From: Shinella sumterensis
GTDB taxonomy: Bacteria > Pseudomonadota > Alphaproteobacteria > Rhizobiales > Rhizobiaceae
NCBI RefSeq assembly: GCF_004514425.2
Contig: NZ_MYFN02000006.1
Coordinates: 1 to 64,000, forward strand
Length of the DNA: 64,000 nucleotides
Direction: 5' to 3'
The notes beneath the pieces were generated by a model. That model worked only from the letters and a program-made list of their open reading frames with translations. It made no database searches and was not told the origin of the DNA. The translations under genes and the position numbers were made by a program. This document shows positions 1-6,240 of this stretch, in pieces. How positions within the stretch are numbered: the stretch's first letter is position 1; every line of letters starts with the position of its first letter.

Positions 1-2
1 CC

Positions 3-224
3 GACAAATGGCAGTACGCACGGCAGATTGCGGCCGCGTTGCAGAATGGCGGACTGACTGGTCCCTCGATGACCTTGCCGCTCACCTACAACTGGATGAT
101 GGGCTTTCCGCCTGGGTGGCTGGCACGCGCATTGCAGTCGGCGGTCCAAAAGGGACTTCTGCAGCAAGCCTCATTGTCGAAGCGTTCGGCGATGCCGTCG
201 TCCCGCAAATCCCCGAAGCCATAG
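3..224 (+). CDS. C-terminal end of a phage DNA methyltransferase-like protein (5' end outside window)
   Basis: The frame is open from the window edge to a stop at 222-224, giving 73 residues. It contains LTYNWMMGFPPGWL, which resembles the 'MGFP.GW' signature near the C-terminus of phage DNA cytosine methyltransferases, followed by a basic serine-rich tail. The start lies left of the window, so the catalytic motifs cannot be checked. The frame at 8-286 covers the same bases but reads as low-information sequence and was not chosen. The family call rests on one short motif. Confidence 0.5.
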   Translation, partial: DKWQYARQIAAALQNGGLTGPSMTLPLTYNWMMGFPPGWLARALQSAVQKGLLQQASLSKRSAMPSSRKSPKP

Positions 225-282
225 GCCGTGCGATCCTCCGGACCGAACGAGCCCTTTCTGCCATCTATGGAGATACAGCAGC

Positions 283-567
283 ATGAACGAGTTCGCTGGA
301 TACGCCGTCAAGCGCGGCATTGGCTGGTGGGCCATGCTGAGGTTCGCCCGAGACGCGAAGCCCAAGCCTCTGATGGGCGACAAGGGCACGCCGACGGTCT
401 TCGATACCGAACTGGAGGCCCTGCGCGCGGTCAACAAGCACCTGCTTGCCTACTTCAACGGCCATCTGGTTCGGGATGGCGAGCGCTGCGGCACGGCCAA
501 GGCGAGGGCGGCGAGCTTTTTCAAGGCCCGCCCGGCGGCGAGCGAGAGAGAGAAGGTGTCGGCATGA
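283..567 (+). CDS. Small phage protein of unknown function (94 aa)
   Basis: It encodes 94 residues (MNEFAGYAVKRGIGWWAML...). The protein is basic, with no signal peptide or membrane segment; the C-terminal part (KARAASFFKARPAASERE) is Lys/Arg/Ala-rich. The stop overlaps the next start as ATGA at 564-567, which suggests translational coupling in an early-gene operon. I do not recognise a named family. Codon use matches the flanking phage genes, so it is very likely a real gene. Confidence 0.7.
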   Translation: MNEFAGYAVKRGIGWWAMLRFARDAKPKPLMGDKGTPTVFDTELEALRAVNKHLLAYFNGHLVRDGERCGTAKARAASFFKARPAASEREKVSA

Positions 568-899
568 GAGAGTCTGACCTTTGCCCGTGCTGCAAGAGGC
601 CAAGGACCACGATCCCTATCGATGACCTGGATGTTCTGGACGCGCTCCCAAAGCCGCGAAAAGAACAGCTTGCGCTCGATGCGATGGTTCTTGCGTTTCC
701 GAGCTCCGTAAGCGGCGACCAGATGATGCAGGCGCTTTATGAAGACGTCGGCGATGGAGAGCCTGAAACCCGAAACAGCCTTATGGCGCACATCTCGAAG
801 CTCCGTAAGAAGCTCCGGTCGATTGGCTGGGACATCGATGGCCGCAGGTTCGTGGGGTACCGGCTTTGCCGGTTCGAGAATGGAAGGGAAGCAGCATGA
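564..899 (+). CDS. Winged-helix-like phage regulator with N-terminal CxxC
   Basis: It encodes 111 residues. The N-terminus has LCPCCKRP, a possible half metal site. The C-terminal half (HISKLRKKLRSIGW...GRRFVGYRL) matches the recognition helix and wing of OmpR/PhoB-type winged-helix DNA-binding domains, here without a receiver domain. The start overlaps the previous stop (ATGA) and the stop overlaps the next start. It is likely a DNA-binding control protein of the prophage. The fold is inferred from motif resemblance. Confidence 0.65.
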   Translation: MRESDLCPCCKRPRTTIPIDDLDVLDALPKPRKEQLALDAMVLAFPSSVSGDQMMQALYEDVGDGEPETRNSLMAHISKLRKKLRSIGWDIDGRRFVGYRLCRFENGREAA

Positions 900-1351
900 T
901 CAACTGGCAACCGATGAAGGTACAGCCCTTCGACCCCGCGAACCCCGCCGCCGCGATCATAGAGCGCCGCAAGCGCCTGATGGGTATCACGCGACCCCGC
1001 AACATATCCCGGGAACTCCCGCCACCACCGCCGCCGTTCGTCGGAGTCCAGCAGGATCACCACGTCAAGGCATGGGAAGCATGGCAGGACACCTTGCCGA
1101 TCGGCCGTTGCCGGCGGTACGTCGCCAAACGCTGCATGGAACTCGGCTTCTCCTACGGCGACATCATCGGCACGACGCGGCAGAAGCACCTCATCCCGAT
1201 CCGGCATCTGCTCATGTGGGAACTACGCAACCTGCTTGAAGCCCCGCCGTCGTTGCAGGAAATCGCTATCATCTTCAACAAGCGGGACCATACGGGCGTC
1301 TGGTACGCCATTGATAAGGTCGAGCAGCGCAAGCGGGCTGGTGAAATATGA
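896..1351 (+). CDS. DnaA domain IV-like helix-turn-helix phage protein
   Basis: It encodes 151 residues. After a Pro-rich linker (ELPPPPPPF, about residues 40-48), the C-terminal 60 residues (RQKHLIPIRHLLMWELRNLL...IAIIFNKRDHTGVWYAI) closely resemble the double-stranded DNA-binding domain IV of DnaA, including the equivalent of its 'GGRDHTTV' signature (NKRDHTGVW). There is no AAA+ domain, so it cannot be an initiator ATPase. It could compete for DnaA boxes or act at phage-specific sites. It starts inside the previous stop (ATGA) and overlaps the following gene. Confidence 0.7.
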   Translation: MINWQPMKVQPFDPANPAAAIIERRKRLMGITRPRNISRELPPPPPPFVGVQQDHHVKAWEAWQDTLPIGRCRRYVAKRCMELGFSYGDIIGTTRQKHLIPIRHLLMWELRNLLEAPPSLQEIAIIFNKRDHTGVWYAIDKVEQRKRAGEI

Positions 1352-1551
1352 GCGAAACGCCTCTCAAGCCCCGGCAGATCGACGTTCTCAAGCTCCTCGC
1401 CGACGGCAAGTCAGCCCGCGAGGCCGCGGAAATCCTCGGCATAAGCCGTCACACGGCAAACAGCTATATCGCCAAGGCCTTCGACATAACAGGCACCCAC
1501 AACACCAATGGCTTGCTGGGCATCGCCTTTCGGAAAGGGTGGATCACTTGA
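1348..1551 (+). CDS. LuxR/GerE-type HTH protein (67 aa)
   Basis: The whole 67-residue protein is one helix-turn-helix module: LKPRQIDVLKLLADGKSAREAAEILGISRHTANSYIAKAF matches the GerE/LuxR DNA-binding fold, including the 'S.hTv..hi.ka' recognition region. There is no sensor domain. It is the third consecutive small DNA-binding protein in this operon and is translationally coupled to the genes on both sides. A role as transcriptional regulator of phage genes is likely; the target is unknown. Confidence 0.75.
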   Translation: MSETPLKPRQIDVLKLLADGKSAREAAEILGISRHTANSYIAKAFDITGTHNTNGLLGIAFRKGWIT

Positions 1552-1994
1552 TCGACCCTCGCGTCTCCGCCCTCTGCGCTGAATACGGCATCGAGATCAT
1601 CGACGGCCGGGCCTATCCCGATATCCGCCAGACTCGTGCCGTGGTGACGATGGAGCGGATACTGCGCAGCCGGGGCGAGGCACATTTCCGCATGGTGATC
1701 TCCACCCTGGCGGAGACCGAGAACAATCAGGGGCAACTCGACGAATACCTCTTCTGGGCTGTCAGCGACCTCGTGGAAGCCTGCCACGGCATTATCGAGG
1801 AGCGCCCTACGGAATGGCTCGAATGCTTCGACAAGACGCCTGTGGGGCAGCTGCAGTTCATCGCTAGAGACCTCAGCGGGATTACCCATCAGCGCCATGC
1901 GCTCGCCGGCATGCTATATGAGCGGGTGGTGAGAGTGTTCGGGCCGAATGCGGCCCAAGGCGACCTATTCGACGAGCGACGGAGGACAGCATGA
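1548..1994 (+). CDS. Phage protein of unknown function, TTG start
   Basis: It encodes 148 residues. The best start is TTG at 1548, which overlaps the previous stop (TTGA), keeping the coupled-overlap pattern of the operon. The protein is acidic and helical (ERILRSRGEAHFRMVISTLAETENNQGQLDEYLFWAVSDLVEACHG) and ends QGDLFDERRRTA. No membrane segment or catalytic motif is seen. It resembles hypothetical proteins common in rhizobial prophages, but I cannot name a family. Confidence 0.7.
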   Translation: MIDPRVSALCAEYGIEIIDGRAYPDIRQTRAVVTMERILRSRGEAHFRMVISTLAETENNQGQLDEYLFWAVSDLVEACHGIIEERPTEWLECFDKTPVGQLQFIARDLSGITHQRHALAGMLYERVVRVFGPNAAQGDLFDERRRTA

Positions 1995-2626
1995 CCCGAG
2001 AAGAGATCATCGAGCTTTTCATCCGCGCAGCCGAGACCGATCGGCGCTTGCCCGACACGGCGCGACCGGCGCGGCTCAAGGCGCAAAGCTTGCCTTTCAT
2101 CCATACAGCGGCCGATCAAGCCGGCTGGGGCGGAGAGCGCTATGCTGAGGAGCGCGACAGCTTCTGGGAGGAGCGATCGACCCGCCTCAAGACGAGCGAC
2201 GTGTCCGACTGGGAGAAGGCGAACAGCCTCGTCATTCTCGTCGACGACGAAAGCGAACGGCGCTGCCTTTGGCACTGGGCAATCGGCAAGGCCGGCGGCC
2301 GCCCGTTCAAGCGCTGGTGCGATGAAGAGGGCATCCACGTCGAGACCGGAAGGCGCCGCAAAGACCGGGCGATTTCGCATATTGCATTAGCTTTAATTCG
2401 GAAGCCATTGCAGAATAACGAAAATGGCGATTCCGACCTGTTGCGTGTTGGCCCGGAAATCGACCATATTTCGGTCAACATAGACGAACCGTCGCACACA
2501 CTCACCTGGCGAGACGACGACGCTTTCAGCCCGACAGCAGTCCCCGAGCTTCGGGATTTCTCATGGGCGGAGAAGCGGAACGAGATGCGCCGCCAGAGGG
2601 ATCAGCGGAAGCGCGAGGCGGCATAG
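1991..2626 (+). CDS. Phage protein, DUF6362-like (211 aa)
   Basis: The N-terminal half (MTREEIIELFIRAAETDRRLPDTARPARL...) resembles small DUF6362-type phage proteins, a helical family of unknown function. The C-terminal part after about residue 125 is less conserved in style, and its coding DNA around 2384-2440 is visibly more AT-rich than the surroundings, which may mark a recombination seam. It is the last gene before the tRNA and is coupled to the previous gene by ATGA. The family assignment is from memory and moderate. Confidence 0.6.
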   Translation: MTREEIIELFIRAAETDRRLPDTARPARLKAQSLPFIHTAADQAGWGGERYAEERDSFWEERSTRLKTSDVSDWEKANSLVILVDDESERRCLWHWAIGKAGGRPFKRWCDEEGIHVETGRRRKDRAISHIALALIRKPLQNNENGDSDLLRVGPEIDHISVNIDEPSHTLTWRDDDAFSPTAVPELRDFSWAEKRNEMRRQRDQRKREAA

Positions 2627-2632
2627 CAATAA

Positions 2633-2709
2633 GTCGGTGTAGAGCAGCCCGGTAGCTCGCTTGGCTCATAACCAAGAGGCCGGAGGTTCAAATCCTCCCA
2701 CCGCAACCA
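2633..2709 (+). tRNA. tRNA-Met (CAT), initiator-like, phage-encoded
   Basis: A cloverleaf can be folded: D arm GAGC/GCTC, anticodon stem CTTGG/CCAAG with loop CTCATAA (anticodon CAT), T arm GGAGG/CCTCC with TTCAAAT loop, and encoded CCA at 2707-2709. The D-loop AGCCCGGTA and the unpaired 1:72 position are typical of initiator tRNAs. However, the three G-C pairs expected at the base of the initiator anticodon stem are reduced to two (29:41 is T-A), and the acceptor stem has a second mismatch at 2:71. It lies 6 bp after a phage gene. Confidence 0.85.
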
Positions 2710-3189
2710 AATTCGCCGAAAGGCAAACGAGATCGGGAGTATGTGCCCCGGCAACGCGAAGGCACATTCGGGCGGAATTCCGCGAACCATCCGCCCAATC
2801 TTTAACGAGAAGTCTCGCGGGCTTGCTCGTTCTCCCGACCCCATACGGCATAGCCGTAACAGAGAAGACCGAAAAATCCGGTGTATTTACCTGGGCGGAA
2901 TTCGCTAGGCGATCACCCTCAACGGCCTGAAAAATAGGTCTTTAGGGCCGGGCGGACACTGGTTAAGCGATCACCCACCTGTCGCTTGTCGGCAGGCTCA
3001 GGACGGCTCAACCGATACAGAGCTACCCACCGCAGACCGGTTAATGCGGCGTCCTGCTTAATTCACGGGATTTCCCCGGGATAGGGCACTTTTCGTCAAC
3101 AATGCCAATGACTTGAGAAAGCCGAAAAATCCGGTTTATTGCCCGTCGCCTTCACTGGTGGCGGGCTTTCGCATTTCCAGGAGAGAGCG
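2710..3189 (+). repeat. 480-bp phage non-coding region with direct and inverted repeats
   Basis: No convincing gene is present. CCGAAAAATCCGGT occurs at 2869-2882 and 3122-3135; GGGCGGAATTC at 2770-2780 and 2893-2903; GCGATCACCC at 2909-2918 and 2967-2976. Inverted repeats are TACGGC-ATA-GCCGTA (2844-2858) and CGAGA-AG-TCTCG (2806-2817). The region separates the control genes and tRNA from the structural genes, so it may hold late promoters, operators or a packaging/replication site. The role is inferred from position only. Confidence 0.6.
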
Positions 3190-3363
3190 ATGACGACGGT
3201 TCATGCTGGCGGCACGATGTGGCTGAATAACCAGACCGGCAAGTGGGAGCCGGCTATCCCGCTCCCGTATTATCATTCTATCCTGCCGTGGCTCTGGCTG
3301 CGGCTGACCGGATACCGAGACGCCTACGGGCGTAAGGCCGCGCTCATGTTGCCGTGGTCCTAA
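3190..3363 (+). CDS. Small phage protein (57 aa)
   Basis: The ATG at 3190 follows a good ribosome-binding site (CAGGAGAGAGCG). An earlier in-frame ATG at 3139 has no such site and would lie inside the repeat region. The peptide (MTTVHAGGTMWLNNQTGKWEPAIPLPYYHSILPWLW...) is Trp/Tyr-rich, with a moderately hydrophobic middle (YYHSILPWLWLRL). No family is recognised. It lies 29 bp before the next small gene on the same strand. Confidence 0.55.
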   Translation: MTTVHAGGTMWLNNQTGKWEPAIPLPYYHSILPWLWLRLTGYRDAYGRKAALMLPWS

Positions 3364-3392
3364 CCCCTCCACCCCAGCAGAAAGGAACCAGC

Positions 3393-3647
3393 ATGGCATA
3401 CCGCAGCCTGACATTCGCGACGATCGTAGCTGTCGCTTCGTTCGTGATGCATCCCGTCATCACCCTGGCATACGGCCTCGCGGACGCATTTTTCCGCGCC
3501 GTGATGCTCATCCCGGCCAAGTTCGACTGGCGCGCCGTGGCGGATTTCTCTGTCGCCACCTACCGCAAGATCGCCGATCTCAAGCCGGTCTATCGCGAGA
3601 GCTACGCCACCCACGGCCTCAGTCTTTCCGGTGGCCGACCGGACTAA
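3393..3647 (+). CDS. Small phage membrane-associated protein (84 aa)
   Basis: The start at 3393 has an upstream AGAAAGGAA site. The protein has a hydrophobic stretch at about residues 6-26 (SLTFATIVAVASFVMHPVITLAYGL in part) and a second amphipathic stretch (FFRAVMLIPAKF), followed by a polar tail. One transmembrane segment is likely. The function is unknown; position, between the control region and the terminase, does not identify it. Confidence 0.6.
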   Translation: MAYRSLTFATIVAVASFVMHPVITLAYGLADAFFRAVMLIPAKFDWRAVADFSVATYRKIADLKPVYRESYATHGLSLSGGRPD

Positions 3648-3670
3648 CGCTCCCGCATACCCGAAACGAG

Positions 3671-3690
3671 AGCCGGGCTCAGGTCCGGCT
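3671..3690 (-). terminator. Hairpin downstream of the minus-strand small genes
   Basis: AGCCGG (3671-3676) pairs with CCGGCT (3685-3690) around an 8-base loop. Flanking GAG/CTC can extend the stem past a bulge. It sits directly after the stop of the 26-residue minus-strand gene. There is no clear T run on either side, so termination strength is doubtful. Confidence 0.35.
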
Positions 3691-3692
3691 TC

Positions 3693-3773
3693 TCAAAACC
3701 ACTGCCACGCCATCCAAAAGCAGGCGTAGGCTGCAACACCGATAATGACGACTAGAGCAATCTGTCGAGCCAT
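3693..3773 (-). CDS. 26-residue single-pass membrane peptide
   Basis: Reading the minus strand from 3773 gives M-ARQIALVVIIGVAAYACF-WMAWQWF: a short basic N-terminus, about 18 hydrophobic residues and a Trp-rich end. A strong ribosome-binding site (GGGAGGTG) lies 7 bases before the ATG, and a hairpin follows the stop. It is a plausible phage micro-protein acting in the inner membrane. It is downstream of the 85-residue minus-strand gene and may be co-transcribed with it. Confidence 0.5.
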   Translation of the reverse strand: MARQIALVVIIGVAAYACFWMAWQWF

Positions 3774-3882
3774 GACGCAGCACCTCCCTGGTTCGAACAA
3801 CTGTAGGATGCTCCCCTAAACTGCTGGAGTCGATGCGATGCTTGTCTCTGTATCCTCGGTGGAGGGTAGAGGTAGGCGCGGA

Positions 3883-4140
3883 TCAGCTGATTCTGGCCGC
3901 GGTGTAATGCGGGTTGTTACCAAAGGAGATCGGTACGCCGGCCCCGTTTCGATCGAAATGAGAGGATCTGAGAGGGTCTCCTTTAGGACGTGACGCCCCA
4001 ACAATTTCGTCTTGGATGAGATCGTGGGCAACAAGTCTACGAAGCAATTCTTCAATTTCGCTCTCGGTCAGTGAGCCCGGTAGCCTCCAAATCTTTTGTC
4101 TCTCAAGGCTATCGTATCTGATGACCTGCCAATCCTTCAT
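3883..4140 (-). CDS. Small phage protein of unknown function (85 aa), minus strand
   Basis: The ATG at 4140 is preceded by a near-perfect Shine-Dalgarno (TAGGAGG, 6 bases upstream). The protein (MKDWQVIRYDSLERQKIWRLPGSLTESEIEELLRRLVAHDLIQDEIVGASRP...) is soluble, with an amphipathic helix-loop-helix at about residues 24-45 and a less ordered tail. It is divergent from terS, with only 21 bp between the two starts, so one intergenic region must drive both. I do not recognise a family; a regulatory role is possible but unproven. Confidence 0.65.
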   Translation of the reverse strand: MKDWQVIRYDSLERQKIWRLPGSLTESEIEELLRRLVAHDLIQDEIVGASRPKGDPLRSSHFDRNGAGVPISFGNNPHYTAARIS

Positions 4141-4161
4141 TTGTTCCTCCTAGGTTAGCCC

Positions 4162-4644
4162 ATGCCAGTCCTGAAAAATGCACGGCATGAGAGCATGGCT
4201 CAAGCGCTGGCGAAAGGAAAGACGGCGGATGAGGCCTATGCGCTTGCCGGCTACAAGCCAGATCGGGGAAACGCTTCCCGCCTGACAGCAAATGACAGCG
4301 TTCAGCGCCGCGTCGACGAGATTAAGTCCAGAGTGGCCGAAAAAGCCGAATGGACGGCCGCTGACAGGCTTTCGGCTCTCAAGACGATCTTCGACAGCCA
4401 CGCCGAGAAAGACGCGCGCGTGGCCATCTCTGCCATCGCTGAGGCGAACAAGATGCAGGGCAGCTATGCCCCGGTGAAGCGCGAGCACTCCGGTCCCAAT
4501 GGCGGGCCGATCCAGACAGTAGACCTTTCAAACGTGAGCCCAGATGACCTCGATCGCCTCGAAGCTCTCTTCGGTCCGCTTGCCGGTGGATCCGGCGATG
4601 ATGATGAAGGCGATCCGAGCGGAGAGGGCGAGGAGGGCGGCTGA
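4162..4644 (+). CDS. Terminase small subunit
   Basis: It encodes 160 residues. The N-terminal half is a helix-turn-helix of the terminase small subunit type (NARHESMAQALAKGKTADEAYALAGYKPDRGNASRL), which recognises packaging sites on phage DNA. The middle is a helical oligomerisation region, and the last 20 residues are Gly/Asp/Glu-rich. It is directly upstream of, and overlaps, the terminase large subunit gene. The family is clear from motif and context. Confidence 0.88.
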   Translation: MPVLKNARHESMAQALAKGKTADEAYALAGYKPDRGNASRLTANDSVQRRVDEIKSRVAEKAEWTAADRLSALKTIFDSHAEKDARVAISAIAEANKMQGSYAPVKREHSGPNGGPIQTVDLSNVSPDDLDRLEALFGPLAGGSGDDDEGDPSGEGEEGG

Positions 4645-6085
4645 GGCCGAACGGCAGAGGGTATCGCAGGACGCCGAACGCATCCGGGCCCGGTGCCAGA
4701 CGCTGGAAGGGTTCATCCAGGAGTTCTGGACCGTCCTTGAGCCGAAGAAAGAGCTTCGGTTCGGATGGGCACTCCGGGCGATGTGCAAGCATCTTGAGGC
4801 CGTCACGGCGGGGAAGATACAATTCCTCATCATGACCGTGCCTCCCGGCATGATGAAATCTCTCCTGCAGGTCTTCTGGACCGCATGGGAGTGGGGGGCG
4901 TGTGGTCGACCAGACATTCAGGTGCTGGCGACATCGTACAGCCAGCCGAACGTCTTTCGCGATAACCTGAAGCTTCGGCGCCTCATCGAGAGCGACAAGT
5001 TCCAGGCTGTGTGGGACCTCAAGCTCCGCGGCGACCAGAACGCCAAGAGCAAGTTCGAGAACACCGGCAGCGGGTTCAGTGAGGCTCGACCGTTCGGTTC
5101 CATGACCGGTGGCCGTGGCGATCGGGTCAAGATCGACGACCCGCATTCGACTGAAACGGCAGAGAGCGACACCGAGCGCCAAGCAGCGGTTCGTATCTTC
5201 CGGGAAGGCATCTCGGACCGCCTGAACGACGTCACGACGTCGGCAATCGTCATCATCATGCAGCGCCTGCACGAGCAGGATGTTGCGGCGGTGGCGCTGG
5301 AACTGGATATCGGGTTCGTTCACCTGAACCTGCCGATGGAGTTCGAGCCGGCCCGGGCATGCAAGACCTATGTCGACGGCGAGCTCTTCTTTGAGGACCC
5401 GCGGACGGAAGAGGGCGAACTGCTCTTTCCCGAGCGGTTCCCCCGGGAAGAGATCGAGCGGCTTAAGCGTGCCAAAGGCTCATACGCCTACTCTGGGCAG
5501 TATCAGCAGCGGCCGGCGCCCCGGTCCGGCGGTATGTTCCAGCGCGGCGACTTCGAGATTGTCGACGCCATCCCGGCGGGCGGGAAGAAGTGCAGGGCAT
5601 GGGACTTCGCGGCCAGCAAGCCGACGCCCGGCAGATCGCCCGACTGGACCGTCGGTCTGCGCATGACCTACGTCAACGGCACGTTTTATGTCGAGCATGT
5701 GGACCGCGGCCGGTGGTCGCCGAATGAGGTGAACACGAAGCTCAAGAACCATGCATCGCAGGACGGGCTATCCGTCACGATCCGCATGCCTCAGGACCCA
5801 GGCGCCGCAGGCAAGGCCGATGCCGAAAGCAAGATCAAGCTGCTCGCCGGCTACAAGGTCAAGGTGGTTCAGCCCACCGGTGATAAGGCGACGAGAGCAA
5901 CGCCTGCCTCTGCCCAGACCGAGGCGGGGAATGTGAAGCTCCTGCGCGGGCTCTGGAATACGGACTTTCTCGACGAGGTGTGCTCGTTCCCGAACGCGCC
6001 TCACGACGACCAGGTGGACGCCTTCGCGGACGCCTTGAACGAACTGGCCCTCGGGTCCTCGTACACTCTCGCAAACGTTGGATGA
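4544..6085 (+). CDS. Terminase large subunit (ATPase/nuclease)
   Basis: It encodes 513 residues from the first ATG. The ATPase domain has a Walker A-like PPGMMKS at 100-106 and a Walker B acidic pair in KIDDP (D198, D199). The C-terminal RNase H-like nuclease has D354 in WDFAAS and the acidic cluster HDDQVD (D488, D489, D492). It drives genome packaging and cuts concatemers at the portal. The ATG at 4544 overlaps terS by 101 bp; ATGs at 4598-4604 would shorten the overlap, and no start has a strong ribosome-binding site. Confidence 0.93.
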   Translation: MTSIASKLSSVRLPVDPAMMMKAIRAERARRAAEAERQRVSQDAERIRARCQTLEGFIQEFWTVLEPKKELRFGWALRAMCKHLEAVTAGKIQFLIMTVPPGMMKSLLQVFWTAWEWGACGRPDIQVLATSYSQPNVFRDNLKLRRLIESDKFQAVWDLKLRGDQNAKSKFENTGSGFSEARPFGSMTGGRGDRVKIDDPHSTETAESDTERQAAVRIFREGISDRLNDVTTSAIVIIMQRLHEQDVAAVALELDIGFVHLNLPMEFEPARACKTYVDGELFFEDPRTEEGELLFPERFPREEIERLKRAKGSYAYSGQYQQRPAPRSGGMFQRGDFEIVDAIPAGGKKCRAWDFAASKPTPGRSPDWTVGLRMTYVNGTFYVEHVDRGRWSPNEVNTKLKNHASQDGLSVTIRMPQDPGAAGKADAESKIKLLAGYKVKVVQPTGDKATRATPASAQTEAGNVKLLRGLWNTDFLDEVCSFPNAPHDDQVDAFADALNELALGSSYTLANVG

Positions 6086-6240
6086 CGCCCATGGCCTGTG
6101 GCTCCTGTGAAAAGCGCCGGCAGATGATTGCCGAGGCCCGCAAGCAGGGCGGCGTGAAGGGCGTGGTGAAGGCTTTGCCGCGGATTGCTCGGGACGTGGT
6201 GAAGAACCCGCCGAAACTCAGGGACAAGCGCAATGGGTAA
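6082..6240 (+). CDS. Small basic phage protein with CxxC (52 aa)
   Basis: The ATG overlaps the terminase stop (ATGA, 6082-6085) and the stop region overlaps the portal start, so the gene is coupled to both sides. The peptide MTPMACGSCEKRRQMIAEARKQGG is followed by a Lys/Arg-rich helix and ends KLRDKRNG. ACGSC is a single CxxC that could bind metal as a dimer. A second ATG at 6091 is possible. Small genes at this position are usual in related prophages; the function is unknown. Confidence 0.6.
   Translation: MTPMACGSCEKRRQMIAEARKQGGVKGVVKALPRIARDVVKNPPKLRDKRNG

Noticed and set aside
4379-5323. Long antisense open frame (314 codons) across the terminase genes
   Set aside because: It mirrors terS/terL codon structure, has biased Arg/Leu/His composition and no family features. 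GC-rich genes regularly leave such antisense frames.
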